Of a DNA stretch of 64,000 bases, positions 63,991 to 64,000 are shown in pieces (the stretch's first letter is position 1; each line of letters starts with the position of its first letter). The stretch covers positions 2,647,501 to 2,711,500 of the forward strand of contig NC_066586.1 of the NCBI RefSeq assembly GCF_905475345.1. Reading direction: 5' to 3'. The notes beneath the pieces were generated by a model. It had not been told where the DNA came from, ran no database searches, and saw only the letters and a program-made list of their open reading frames with translations. The stretch is from Vespula vulgaris. Taxonomy: Eukaryota; Arthropoda; Insecta; Hymenoptera; Vespidae. The position numbers and the translations under genes are program-made.

Positions 63991-64000
63991 TGCTAAACTT

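Overview
The window looks like non-coding DNA of an insect, most likely a hymenopteran. This is inferred from strong AT-richness, a CpG content that is not depleted in non-coding DNA (including CpG-bearing microsatellites such as TTCG and ACG), very dense GA/TC, TA and AAAT microsatellites, and insect-like splice sites. I see no rRNA, tRNA, CRISPR array, bacterial operon or intact transposon. Most long open frames are translations of microsatellites.

The best coding evidence is three short first-exon candidates, all on the minus strand and all ending at a good splice donor in phase 0: a 5-codon exon near 62.3 kb, a 68-codon Asn/His-rich exon near 29.3 kb, and a 103-codon Gln/Pro-rich exon near 1.5 kb. 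Each starts with ATG. The two long ones have an in-frame stop just upstream of the ATG. The simplest reading is one large minus-strand gene with three alternative promoters, whose shared body lies beyond the left edge. On that reading almost the whole window is intron. I do not recognise the gene; low-complexity Q/N/H/P amino termini are common in neuronal RNA-binding proteins and transcription factors.

Layout on the + coordinate axis: 1-440, four copies of a palindromic AT-rich element; 1.3-1.6 kb, the left first exon; 3.2-3.7 kb, a weak divergent plus-strand exon pair; 3.7-18.4 kb, intron-like DNA with microsatellites and a few GC-richer islands; 18.47-18.82 kb, a long imperfect hairpin; 29.2-29.4 kb, the middle first exon; 40.2-41.0 kb, a GC-rich island next to a cascade of drifting short repeats; 42.7 kb, a minus-strand site shaped like a recursive splice site; 48.3-48.4 kb, a weak phase-compatible exon candidate; 62.3-63.8 kb, the right first exon and its CpG-rich promoter-like region.

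The most interesting items are the phase-matched first exons, the recursive splice site in the long intron, and the hairpin. None has been checked against RNA or other genomes.
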